Below, in pieces: positions 8,134 to 17,114 of a stretch of 64,000 bases of DNA. A program made the position numbers and the translations under genes. Numbering within the stretch: position 1 is the stretch's first letter; each line of letters begins with the position of its first letter. The notes below the pieces were generated by a model. That model was given only the letters and a program-made list of their open reading frames with translations. It was not told the origin of the DNA and did not search any database. Origin of the DNA: Aestuariibacter sp. Its GTDB lineage: Bacteria > Pseudomonadota > Gammaproteobacteria > Enterobacterales > Alteromonadaceae. The stretch covers positions 124,001 through 188,000 of the forward strand of contig CP051238.1 in assembly GCA_017794925.1 (NCBI GenBank). The letters are read 5' to 3'.

Positions 8134-11100
8134 TTAGAAACGGTAGTTAACACCTACGCGGATTTCCCACAGCGATGCCGCTGTAGAGAAGCTTTCACGT
8201 TGGTCTGCACCGTAGAAGGTTTCATATACGTACTGGCCTGCGTCGTTAACTGAAGCTTCAACAACAGATTCAGAAACGAAGTTACCTTGTCTCAGCACAC
8301 CCCAGTCATCGTTCAACAGGTTACCCAGGTTTTCGATAACGAAGAATGCAGACGCGCGGTGACCTTCAGCAAATGCTGGAAGTTCCTGGCTGATGCGAAC
8401 GTCAACTTTTGTCCACCAGTCGCCATTAGTCGCGTTACGACCAGCGATTTTACCGCGGCTCAGACCTTCAGAAGCGATGAATGCATTGAAGGCATCCAGG
8501 TCAAATCCGTCGCCGTAAACAACGTTAGCGTCGTTAGCAGTTGGTACGTACAGTAACTGACGGCCACCACCTGTGTCGTCATCACCGTAGTACGCATCGA
8601 TGTCGTCGCTAAAGGTGTAGCTCATGCCACGACCTTCGTTAGCAGAGGCAAATACGCTGAAACGTGTTGCATAGCCATCGATGAACTCTTGCTTATAACC
8701 TAAGCGCATAGTGAAACGATGCGGAATGTTGTAGTTTGACGTTGCAACACCCGGGTCATTTGGATCACTGGTTGCAAAGTTAGCATAGTTAGAACCTGCA
8801 ACAGAGCTGGTCATTGGGTTAACGTCGGTAGAGTCGTTGTAAGCATACGCGAAGCTTACGTCCAGACCGAAGTCGTACTCTTTAGACACTGCCAGTGACA
8901 GCGTAGTCGCGTCGCCGGAATCACCTTTAACATTGGTCAACAGGAATGTACTGTTTGAACCAGTGTATACAGGGCGACCATCCGGGCCGTAACCGGTAAT
9001 TTCACGAGAAGGCTCAATATAGGTCGCAGCGTCTTTCTTGTCGGTGTACAACAAGTCAGCCTGAACCAGGTAGTCGCCAGGTGCAAGGTAAGTTAAACCT
9101 AACGCATACTTCCACTCAGTTGGGATTTCAAACGCTGGGTCCATAGCCACTACGAAGCCCTGGAAGCCGTTAGTTGGGTAATCCGCTACATAGTCATACA
9201 GGCCTTGTGGTGGAGCGTAAATTGCGTCACCGCCGCCTACACGTTCCAGATCAAGGATGCTGGTAGTACCGCTTTCCCATCCGTCGATACGGAATTCACG
9301 AGCGAATACCTGCGTAACACCGTCATTTGAGTAAGCATTTGAAACCCACACGTTCGGGTTACCACCTGAGTACAGACCGAAACCACCGTGAAGTTCCATA
9401 TCATCGCTAACTACGTAGTTGAATCCAACACGTGGTTGCAGCAAGTCTTTACCATCAAGGTTACCGGTGTTAGCAAAGCCGTAGAAATTATCAAACGCCT
9501 GGTTGTAGTTTGGACGATCGTCAGATGACCACTTGTCATAACGTAAACCCAGTAACAAGGTCAGGTCGTCTGTCGCGTAGAACTCGTCTTGTACATACAA
9601 AGTAGTCGTTGCGAAGCTAAAGCTCGCCGCTACGTCGTTCGGATCGTTAGTACCAGCAGCGTTGTTGTAATAAATACGATCTGCAAGACCAGCTTCGAAG
9701 TCTGAAATAGAGTTGAAGCGATACTCACCAATACGGTGCTGCATGAACAAGTTAAATACGTCCAGATCTTCGTATTCAATACCTGCAGTGATGGTGTGAT
9801 CACCTAACAGGTAAGTACCTGCGAATTTAAACGTCAGGTTGTCCCAGTTCAGGTCGTTTGCCTGACGAGAATCATCCGGACCAAGGTAAACAGTAACACC
9901 GCTATCAGTACGAACCTGTACTTCACCGAAGCCAGTTGCTGCATCAACAGAAATCTGACGGTTATCCAGTTTGGTTTGACCAATACGGAATTCAGTTGAG
10001 AAGTCAGGTGTCCAGTCTGAGTATACAGACGCTACGATAGTTTCGATTTCAGCGCCGCGCTCATAGAAGTGACCGTCATAAGAAAGACGAGTAGTACCTG
10101 TGTCTGACTCAGAGATAGTGAAACCGTCATTCCAGTTATATACTAAGGTCGCACGGTGATCTTCGTTGATGTTCCAGTCCAGTTTCAGCAACAGTTTTTC
10201 ATCTGTTACAGGCGATGAACCTTTGAAACCACCTGGGTTATAACCGTAAACTTCCTGAGAAATACGAGAAATCTCAGCTAACTCTTCGTCTGTCGCACGG
10301 CTCAGGCCGGCGTACTCGTGAAGACGCACACCTTCTTTCTTCTCGTAAGCACCGAACAAGAACAGGTTGTCTTTGATCAGAGGCATACCCACAGTGAAAC
10401 CATAACGTTTTTCAGTGTAGTTACCGTTGTCGATGTCTACGCCGTCGATTGAATCACCTTTCAGTGAATCAGACGTAAAGTCATAGAACGCACTACCGTG
10501 AATTTCGTTAGTACCGGCTTTCGTTACCGCATTGATGTTACACGCTGTGAAACCGCCATACTCTACGTCGAAAGGTGCTAACTCTACAGCAACCTGCTCG
10601 ATTGCGTCATAAGAGAAAGGAATACTTTCAGTTGGGTAACCGTTTGAGTTCAGACCGAAGTTATCGTTCAAACGCATACCGTCCAGCGTTAAGCTGTTAA
10701 AACGAGGCGATGCACCAGCACACTGGATACCGTCTGAGAAAGACTCATCGATATAAACACGTGGGTCGGCACGAACCAAATCCTTGATGTCACGGTTAAT
10801 TGCCGGTGCGTTTTGCAGGTCTTCCAGACTAAAGTTTGAAGAAGGCCCTTTCTGACCAAACGCGATAGAAGCGATTTGAGAAGCCGTAACTTCGATGCGC
10901 TCTACATCAGCTTCAGAAGAAAGCTGGAAGTTACTCAGGTTCAGAGGCTCACTCAGTGACAAATACACGTCAGTAATAGTGGCATCTTCGAACTTGTCTG
11001 AGTCCATTGTGATTTCGTATGGACCACCAACACGTAAACCAGACAGGCTGAACTGACCGTTTGCGTTTGCAGTGATAGTTTTAACACTTCCGGTTGGAAC

Positions 11101-11262
11101 GTGCTTAACAGTGATTACCGTGCCGGCAGCTGGTGCACCCTGAGGGCCAACTACGCGACCGTTGATACCTGATGATGTCTCCTGAGCCATAGCTGCAGTA
11201 GACAAACCAACAGACATCGCCACCGCAATCGCGACGCGATTAAACTTAGATTTTGTCATCAT
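8134..11262 (-). CDS. Oar-like TonB-dependent outer membrane receptor
   Basis: Outer membrane beta-barrel thought to import a large substrate with TonB energy. A signal peptide ends at AMAQ (about residue 26). A carboxypeptidase regulatory-like fold follows (INGRVVGPQGAPAAGTVITV to about residue 105), then the plug (NAPAINRDIKDLVRADPRV, FNSLTLDGMRLND, APFDVEYGGF, NAVTKAGTNEIHGSAFYDF), then the barrel. The last residues, WEIRVGVNYRF, end in the aromatic BAM signal. With about 1040 residues it matches the Oar family, which is common in marine Alteromonadales. The start is uncertain between two adjacent ATGs (11262 or 11259) and one five codons upstream; the middle choice has GGGAA upstream. The substrate is unknown; peptides or proteins are suggested for some relatives. 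Confidence 0.88.
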   Translation of the reverse strand: MMTKSKFNRVAIAVAMSVGLSTAAMAQETSSGINGRVVGPQGAPAAGTVITVKHVPTGSVKTITANANGQFSLSGLRVGGPYEITMDSDKFEDATITDVYLSLSEPLNLSNFQLSSEADVERIEVTASQIASIAFGQKGPSSNFSLEDLQNAPAINRDIKDLVRADPRVYIDESFSDGIQCAGASPRFNSLTLDGMRLNDNFGLNSNGYPTESIPFSYDAIEQVAVELAPFDVEYGGFTACNINAVTKAGTNEIHGSAFYDFTSDSLKGDSIDGVDIDNGNYTEKRYGFTVGMPLIKDNLFLFGAYEKKEGVRLHEYAGLSRATDEELAEISRISQEVYGYNPGGFKGSSPVTDEKLLLKLDWNINEDHRATLVYNWNDGFTISESDTGTTRLSYDGHFYERGAEIETIVASVYSDWTPDFSTEFRIGQTKLDNRQISVDAATGFGEVQVRTDSGVTVYLGPDDSRQANDLNWDNLTFKFAGTYLLGDHTITAGIEYEDLDVFNLFMQHRIGEYRFNSISDFEAGLADRIYYNNAAGTNDPNDVAASFSFATTTLYVQDEFYATDDLTLLLGLRYDKWSSDDRPNYNQAFDNFYGFANTGNLDGKDLLQPRVGFNYVVSDDMELHGGFGLYSGGNPNVWVSNAYSNDGVTQVFAREFRIDGWESGTTSILDLERVGGGDAIYAPPQGLYDYVADYPTNGFQGFVVAMDPAFEIPTEWKYALGLTYLAPGDYLVQADLLYTDKKDAATYIEPSREITGYGPDGRPVYTGSNSTFLLTNVKGDSGDATTLSLAVSKEYDFGLDVSFAYAYNDSTDVNPMTSSVAGSNYANFATSDPNDPGVATSNYNIPHRFTMRLGYKQEFIDGYATRFSVFASANEGRGMSYTFSDDIDAYYGDDDTGGGRQLLYVPTANDANVVYGDGFDLDAFNAFIASEGLSRGKIAGRNATNGDWWTKVDVRISQELPAFAEGHRASAFFVIENLGNLLNDDWGVLRQGNFVSESVVEASVNDAGQYVYETFYGADQRESFSTAASLWEIRVGVNYRF

Positions 11263-11757
11263 TAGTGTGTTTCCCATGCATTATATATTCATTAGGCGTT
11301 TGTCTTTACCCGCATCGCCGGAACTACTGTCGTAAAAAGCGGTCTACGTATAAAGTCAATTTTGTTTTTCTCACTGTCAGCAAATCGACAGTGATTTTAA
11401 GTTATCCGTAAAAGCGTAAATCGGGCCGAGATTGTTCATTATTATTGTTTCAGCAATATGACAAATCTGTTCCGGTTGCACGACTCAATGAGCTGACAAC
11501 GCTTAGTATTTTTATTTTTTCCTGAACAAACGGTCAAAGTTTTGCTGAGCTTATAGGAACCCTCGGCCCTGCTCACAAGCCCGGGTATATTTTTCGCACA
11601 ACCACAATGAATAAACAGCGGTTAATCCAATTCAAAGTTATTTATACAAAACCCATTAAAAACATAAATTTACGCTTTTAAAGTAAACTTATTTGTTGCA
11701 TTAAATAACATTAACTGGTGAAATTGGACCAACAAGTAAAACTAAGCGAAAATTCTT
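11263..11757. other. 495-base AT-rich divergent intergenic region
   Basis: Gene-free stretch between the TonB receptor and the PhnD-like gene. It contains an inverted repeat at 11371-11394 (arms TCACTGTC and GACAGTGA, 8-base loop) about 110 bases upstream of the receptor start. It also has one copy of the sequence CCTGAACAAACGGTCA at 11521-11536, which recurs elsewhere in the window. The final 150 bases are very AT-rich, as expected of a promoter. No RNA gene was recognised. Confidence 0.6.
11371..11394. promoter_or_regulatory. inverted repeat upstream of the TonB receptor
   Basis: Perfect 8-base arms TCACTGTC and GACAGTGA separated by AGCAAATC. It could be an operator for the receptor gene or an RNA hairpin in its leader; the sequence does not decide between these. 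Confidence 0.4.
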
Positions 11758-12615
11758 TTGCACTCACTACGACTGAACAGAACAATTCGAACCTTGTTGA
11801 TCGTGCTCATTTTTATATGCTGCGCGCTGGTTGGTTTTATTCAGAACTTTCAGTCATCGCCTGACATTCCTCCTCAAACAGCCAGCCTGCTTTCGTGTGA
11901 AAGCCCGCTTTCCGGAAATCAGGAAGCCTTTAATGTGTATCTTACAGAAAGCTCAATTGCAGAAATGGCGTTGCCATTGTTGTGTGGCAATAAGGTAGTT
12001 CAACGTCAGTTTGGTAACGTAAATATCACCATCGGCCGCAATGACTTTGACACGTTCCGGTATATCAACCATGGGGTACCGGAACTCACACTGGTAAAAA
12101 GTAACGTGGTACTGGCGTTTGGTGCCGACCAGATTTATCACTATGACGATATAGCAGCACACCCCGACTATAGCGCCTATTTCATCGCATTAAGAGAAAA
12201 GCCCCGCCTTAATAAGGAATACCTGCTGGGTAAACGTATCGGTATTCTGGATTACCCGAGCAGCCGCTCCGGCCATATTGTGCCTAAGACTATTCTGCAG
12301 CAGTTAGGCCTGAACGACGGGAATATAAAGTTGTTTTATTATAACTCCCATCAGGAGCTACGTGGCGCATTGCTGGCCGGGGAAGTCGATATTATCTCCA
12401 GTTACTGGGGTAAAGGCGACGAGGAGATTCTTTCCAGAAATTATATTACGTCGCTGGAAAATAGTGTTCCAGGGATGCGCTGGTACCTGAAAATGCAGAC
12501 TCGAAACACCGATCTGCGATGTGCCTTACAGAAGGTTATTGCAGATATATCTGCCAATCACCCACGTAAATACTACCGGGATGTTGAGTTAATAGGGGAT
12601 TGCACCACATCATGA
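11758..12615 (+). CDS. PhnD-like periplasmic binding protein, membrane anchored
   Basis: A type 2 periplasmic-binding-fold protein of 285 residues without a neighbouring ABC permease or ATPase. An N-terminal hydrophobic segment (about residues 11-30) acts as a signal anchor. The body resembles the PhnD/phosphonate-binding family: VYLTESSIAEMALPLL, then GKRIGILDYPSSRSGHIVPK and LRGALLAGEVDIISSYWGKG. These match the pattern of a first-lobe strand, a hinge loop and an AL.GEVD segment. The start is a TTG with a poor ribosome binding site and is uncertain. Its stop overlaps the next ATG (ATGA), so the two proteins are translationally coupled. With no transporter present, a sensing role is the likeliest inference. 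Confidence 0.65.
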   Translation: MHSLRLNRTIRTLLIVLIFICCALVGFIQNFQSSPDIPPQTASLLSCESPLSGNQEAFNVYLTESSIAEMALPLLCGNKVVQRQFGNVNITIGRNDFDTFRYINHGVPELTLVKSNVVLAFGADQIYHYDDIAAHPDYSAYFIALREKPRLNKEYLLGKRIGILDYPSSRSGHIVPKTILQQLGLNDGNIKLFYYNSHQELRGALLAGEVDIISSYWGKGDEEILSRNYITSLENSVPGMRWYLKMQTRNTDLRCALQKVIADISANHPRKYYRDVELIGDCTTS

Positions 12616-13583
12616 GGGCTTATAACTTAACGCCGGCAGACTGGACAAAAGCAGCAGCTTTATTTGCCGTACTCTTTGTTGTGTTCCAAATCGGCGCCTT
12701 TGTGGGTCAGGCTTCAGCCCGATTGTACTCAGAACATGAAACTATCGACAGACTGCAGAGCCGCATCAGTTTAGACCTTCAGTTCCTTGATGTGGGGAAC
12801 AGCACACTAAATACACCACCGAATCAATATACGTTAAAGGATTACCTTGCACGAGTTAATAAGGCCCTTGCTGAACCTAACACTGGCATCGGCCTGGTGT
12901 CTATTCAATCGGTAAGCGCAGACAACACGGCTGCGGATTTTGAGAATGCCAGGTTAACCCCGATTACACTGCAAAATTCCGAACAAACCGTACAGATTCA
13001 GGTCGCTTCATTACCTTTATATCGTTACCTTGCATTCAGCCCGTTAGCATTTTTTGCCGCCGTGTTGATTGTGCCGGTATTAATGAACTTAAAACCGGCC
13101 CGTAAGATACCCAAACCAGAGCCAATCGTGGTTGAAGAACCGAAAGAAGCGCCTGTACCCAAGCTGGTCATAAACTTAACGGATAAAACCATTGGTAACA
13201 GCGTAAATACTGTCACGGTACAACTGCAAAATAAGCCACTGTGTTTTTACACTGCCTTATTGCACTACTGTGTAGACAATCCCGACGCCATGCTATTACA
13301 CCACAAAGACATCCCGGCAGAACTCACCACTCAGGCAAATAAAGCGTTTGGGAGGTTAATGGATCTGGGGCATACCAAGCGAAAACGGCCAGACTTTAAT
13401 GCCAACCTGGATAAGACACTCAGTGAAATCCGTGCAGCGCTGGATGAAGTGTTCGCGGGATACAGTGAAGAAAAGGCCAAGTATTACCCCCCACGAGCAC
13501 AAGGTGAGGGTTCACGCTCGAAACAGCACTCTTATGCCATTAGCGGTCTGTTACTGTCAGATATTGTGATCATTGGCGACTAA
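12612..13583 (+). CDS. uncharacterised two-TM membrane protein with cytoplasmic C-terminal domain
   Basis: Not assigned to a family. The start at 12612 gives 323 residues and an ATGA overlap with the upstream binding protein. TM1 spans about residues 13-33, a periplasmic region follows to about 138, TM2 spans 140-160 (LAFSPLAFFAAVLIVPVLMNL), and a Pro/Glu/Lys-rich linker leads to a cytoplasmic domain (about 190-320). That domain is rich in helices (PLCFYTALLHYCVDNPD, GRLMDLGHTKRKRPDFNANL) and ends at LLLSDIVIIGD. The topology, with a periplasmic loop of about 105 residues coupled to a cytosolic output, resembles a one-component membrane sensor. It could be the partner through which the PhnD-like protein signals; this is inference. 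Confidence 0.6.
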   Translation: MRAYNLTPADWTKAAALFAVLFVVFQIGAFVGQASARLYSEHETIDRLQSRISLDLQFLDVGNSTLNTPPNQYTLKDYLARVNKALAEPNTGIGLVSIQSVSADNTAADFENARLTPITLQNSEQTVQIQVASLPLYRYLAFSPLAFFAAVLIVPVLMNLKPARKIPKPEPIVVEEPKEAPVPKLVINLTDKTIGNSVNTVTVQLQNKPLCFYTALLHYCVDNPDAMLLHHKDIPAELTTQANKAFGRLMDLGHTKRKRPDFNANLDKTLSEIRAALDEVFAGYSEEKAKYYPPRAQGEGSRSKQHSYAISGLLLSDIVIIGD

Positions 13584-13597
13584 AGCAGTCAGTTAAC

Positions 13598-14608
13598 CTA
13601 CAAAATTAACTCACAACATTGCTCAAAGTTCTTACACCCGATGCCATCAGGCTCGAGTACTTTATAAGTAACATCCAATCTGGGCTTGACCGTCAACCAT
13701 TTTAATTCGTGGAGCTTTTTATTGATGTTTTCTATAAGCAAAGGTACTTCATCACCTGTTGAATTGAGTCCAATCGCCGCCAATACATGTTCATTCACTC
13801 TGGTCAAACATAAATGAGGTGCCAGATCTTTAATTACGTGATTTATTTTCGTCGAGAACTCGGCAACTTGCTCGACCGCATTGCGAGAACTAATATCAAT
13901 TCTTAGCGCAACTAGCTGTACACCAATCGCAGACGCGTTTCTCGCCAGTGTATTCATGGTTTCAACGAATGTAGAACTCGTTGTATACCCAAAGTCATCT
14001 TCAGGTTTCAAATCATTTAAGCGCTGTTCCACAAAGCCTAAATGTGATTTAGCTATGTTGAGTTCATGCTCCAATTCACCAACATAACGTTGTAGTTGTT
14101 CAACCTGATTTTGAGACGAAATCAGCGCTTGTTGCTTCTCTATAACAGGCGTAAGGTCTGTGTGTGAACCCAGTAACCGAATAGCCTCGCCATTATTATT
14201 ATAAATGGCAATCCCTCTGCACCGAATCCATACCGTTGACCCATCCTGATGATGGTATCTGACTATTTGATCATAGGGGAAATCAGGGTCAGACAGGTGT
14301 AACGTGAGATTGCGCTTGGCAATTTCCAAATCCTCTTTATATATCAGGTCCTGCCATTCAGATGACAAATGTTTTTTAGTAGCGGGATCAATCCCTAATG
14401 TTTTCCAGAACTTAGGGCTCATCCATTCGTTTTCCTGATCAATCAAGTCCCAGTACCACAACCCATCACTGGCCGCTTCCTGAAAAAAATCGAACATCAG
14501 CACATCGGAGTGCAACAACTCGTGAAGCTCCCCTTCCAGGTAATTCATTATCCCTGCATCACTGCTGTCATTGGGATAAGGCTGTACGTCCTTCTCCTGA
14601 GAGTCCAT
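13598..14608 (-). CDS. PAS-domain signalling protein with degenerate GGDEF-like domain
   Basis: Cytoplasmic protein of 336 residues. A PAS_3-type sensor domain covers about residues 38-158 (DGLWYWDLIDQENEWMSPKF, then WIRCRGIAIYNNNGEAIRLL and GSHTDLT). A short coiled coil follows (about 160-200). Residues 210-320 look like a nucleotide-cyclase fold: LARNASAIGVQLVALRIDI aligns with the strand that carries metal ligands in GGDEF domains. Where RxGGDEF is expected there is TRVNEHVLAAIG, so catalytic activity is very unlikely. It is the last gene of a three-gene signalling operon, one base after the CheB-CheR fusion. It is probably a regulatory partner rather than a c-di-GMP enzyme. Confidence 0.65.
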   Translation of the reverse strand: MDSQEKDVQPYPNDSSDAGIMNYLEGELHELLHSDVLMFDFFQEAASDGLWYWDLIDQENEWMSPKFWKTLGIDPATKKHLSSEWQDLIYKEDLEIAKRNLTLHLSDPDFPYDQIVRYHHQDGSTVWIRCRGIAIYNNNGEAIRLLGSHTDLTPVIEKQQALISSQNQVEQLQRYVGELEHELNIAKSHLGFVEQRLNDLKPEDDFGYTTSSTFVETMNTLARNASAIGVQLVALRIDISSRNAVEQVAEFSTKINHVIKDLAPHLCLTRVNEHVLAAIGLNSTGDEVPLLIENINKKLHELKWLTVKPRLDVTYKVLEPDGIGCKNFEQCCELIL

Positions 14609-14609
14609 G

Positions 14610-17111
14610 CTATTTCACCTCGTCAAAAGAAATGATAACACCCGTATTTTGGTCTCTGACTTTATAGGCATTAACAGATACACGCACTTTGGCGCTACCT
14701 AAATCCATCTGATGCTCTGCAGAATCAGTTTTACCATTGGCAACATCAATCACCATTGATTCAAATTCTTTAATCGGAATCTTATAGGAAAGATCCCTGA
14801 AGTCCCTGTTAATATCAAAATCAATAATATTCACGAAACGGCGGATGGCATTGGTATATCGGCGAATGCGAAGATCGCTGCCCAGAAACAAGACCGCCAA
14901 TTTAGTAGCTATCAATAAGTTTTCAAGGTCGTTATTAATGTCGGTTAGCTCGCTGATCTTTTGCTGATACTCGCTATTAACCGTATAGAGCTCCTCGTTC
15001 ACCGATTGCAGCTCTTCGTTCGTAGACTGCAGCTCCTCGTTCGCTGCCATTAGTTCTTCGTTACTCGATTGTAGCTCTTCACGAGTAGAATCTAATTCTT
15101 CCAACGCTTCACGATACAGTTTCTGACACTCGATCAGTGCATCGTCTAACTCATGAATTCGCTTTTCATTTTGCTCATCAGGTTGATAAATCACTTCCGA
15201 ATTTTCAGACGTAAATGACGATTTAAAGAAAGACAGCACTACAAAAGGCGAATCGTCTTTACCTTCAATGAAACTGAAACACTTCAGTGAATACCTTTCA
15301 TCGTCGAAACTACATACATCACTAAATAACAGTGATTTTCTTTCTCTTATGCACTGATGAACTGCGCTAATCGCCGCGCCTGCTACTGCCTCACTCAATA
15401 TATCAGACAGGTCATTGGTTACCATGCCTGGCTTCAGTTTAGTCGTGAACGTGGAGGTATCACCATAGCTATAAACAACCTGAAGCTTGTTATTGACCAC
15501 TAACGAAGGTGGCACAAATTCGTCGATAATTTCGTTACGCCCGATCGCCATGTTTCGCTTGTCTGGCTCAATAACTTTGTTGGACGCTATGTACTGCCCG
15601 ATAGTTGCAGGTCTATTGTATCTCGCCTTCAATGACGGAGGGTGTGACAACGTAGACGAAGGTACTTTAACATCGCTGTTTTTCTGATAGATGCGTGAAC
15701 GCTGATCGACGCTGTCAAAATACACCGTAAAACTTCCAGGCGTTTCTGCAGAGCCAAGTAACAGATATCCGCCTTTCTTAAGGGCAAAATGGAAAAACGC
15801 CATGACTTTCTGCTGTGCCGGATTCTGTAAATAAATCAATGTATTACGGCAACTTACTACGTCCATATTTGAAAATGGAGGGTCCTGGATCAGATTATGG
15901 GTAGCGAACACCACCATTGAACGCAATTGCTTGGTTACCTGATAACTGTTGTCGAATAACTGGTTAAAATAACGAGACAGGTAGTCTTGAGGGACTTCTG
16001 ACTTGATGCTGGGCGGGTATAGTCCGCTTGCAGCATAGGCTATAGCAGATTGATCGATGTCACTTGCAAATACTGTTACTTTTCTGTCCAGCCCCAGTTC
16101 TCTTAATGCTTCTGCAAACAGAATGGCGAACGAATAGGGCTCCTCCCCCGTGGAGCATCCCGGGCACCAAATACGCAAATGCGCATCAGGTTGACTGGCA
16201 CTAACCAGTGGCTTGACTGCATTCTGATACATTTGTTCCCAGACTTCATTGTCGCGAAAGAACTGAGTAACGCCTATTAATAGATCCTGTTTGAGCTGTT
16301 CAATCTCGTCCATATTCGTATTCATAAACTCCCAATACTCCATGAGAGTATGTTTGTTGTTTATGCTCATACGATGTTCAATTCGGCGGGAAACCGTCGA
16401 CTCTTTGTAGGCTTTGAAGTCCAGTTCGGTTTTTTCGTTGATCAACTGGAGTATGTCATCAACGATTTTGGTGTTCTTTTGCAAGTGCTCCCGGAACTTA
16501 CTTTGTGGTGCAAGCGCGAGGGGGTGATTAATAAAGCGCTGAATGCTGGCAGGCATATCCTTCACATTCAGCACAAAATCAACTGTACCGGTGTTTATCG
16601 CATTCAGTGGCATACCATTAAATTGCGCTTCATCGGGAGATTGGGCTAACACTAATGCCCCCATCTCTTTGAGAGCCTGAGCGCCCCGGCTACCATCAGA
16701 CCCCGTACCCGACAAAATAATGCCGACCGCCTTATTTTGAAAATCTTCAGACAGCGAACGGAACAACTCGTTAATGGGCAGATTAATTCTGTTGTCCGGT
16801 GGCAGATCAGATAGATACACGGTACCTTCAGCAACTCGCATAAGCTTACCGGCAGGAATAAGATACACGGTGTCCTTTTTGAGTAGCTCGCCTTCGTTTG
16901 CCTGGTGCACCGGCATAGACGTGTGCTTACTCAACAATTCGTCCATCATGCTTTTAAAATCCGGGGACAAATGCTGAACAATAATATAGGCAGCCCCCAA
17001 ATCACCGGGTAATTTTTCGAATAACTGCTGCAGCGCCTCGAGGCCCCCTGCTGATGCCCCTACACCCACGACATAGGTAGGTTTATTGTTTGCCTCATTT
17101 TCGCTGTACAT
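14610..17111 (-). CDS. CheB-CheR fusion protein with C-terminal coiled coil and PAS domain
   Basis: Fusion of a chemoreceptor-type methylesterase and methyltransferase (833 residues). The CheB domain (about 10-195) has its full triad: Ser20 in VGASAGGLEAL, His47 in VQHLSPDF, Asp139 in SGTGSDGSRGAQAL. The CheR domain (about 205-485) has SRRIEHRM, TQFFRDNEVW, the SAM motif WCPGCSTGEEPYSFAI, ASDID and VSCRNTLIYL. Next come a variable region and a long heptad coiled coil made of repeated NEELQS/T units (about 675-720). A PAS domain ends the protein (LLIATKLAVLFLGSDLRIRR). No cheA, cheW or chemoreceptor gene adjoins it. It follows the GGDEF-EAL gene by three bases. Both enzymatic cores look intact; the target is unknown. 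Confidence 0.92.
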   Translation of the reverse strand: MYSENEANNKPTYVVGVGASAGGLEALQQLFEKLPGDLGAAYIIVQHLSPDFKSMMDELLSKHTSMPVHQANEGELLKKDTVYLIPAGKLMRVAEGTVYLSDLPPDNRINLPINELFRSLSEDFQNKAVGIILSGTGSDGSRGAQALKEMGALVLAQSPDEAQFNGMPLNAINTGTVDFVLNVKDMPASIQRFINHPLALAPQSKFREHLQKNTKIVDDILQLINEKTELDFKAYKESTVSRRIEHRMSINNKHTLMEYWEFMNTNMDEIEQLKQDLLIGVTQFFRDNEVWEQMYQNAVKPLVSASQPDAHLRIWCPGCSTGEEPYSFAILFAEALRELGLDRKVTVFASDIDQSAIAYAASGLYPPSIKSEVPQDYLSRYFNQLFDNSYQVTKQLRSMVVFATHNLIQDPPFSNMDVVSCRNTLIYLQNPAQQKVMAFFHFALKKGGYLLLGSAETPGSFTVYFDSVDQRSRIYQKNSDVKVPSSTLSHPPSLKARYNRPATIGQYIASNKVIEPDKRNMAIGRNEIIDEFVPPSLVVNNKLQVVYSYGDTSTFTTKLKPGMVTNDLSDILSEAVAGAAISAVHQCIRERKSLLFSDVCSFDDERYSLKCFSFIEGKDDSPFVVLSFFKSSFTSENSEVIYQPDEQNEKRIHELDDALIECQKLYREALEELDSTREELQSSNEELMAANEELQSTNEELQSVNEELYTVNSEYQQKISELTDINNDLENLLIATKLAVLFLGSDLRIRRYTNAIRRFVNIIDFDINRDFRDLSYKIPIKEFESMVIDVANGKTDSAEHQMDLGSAKVRVSVNAYKVRDQNTGVIISFDEVK

Positions 17112-17114
17112 GCT

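Noticed and set aside
14985..15105. Imperfect 21-base DNA repeats resembling a short repeat array
   Set aside because: They encode the heptad NEELQS/T units of the coiled coil in the CheB-CheR fusion; no CRISPR spacer structure is present.
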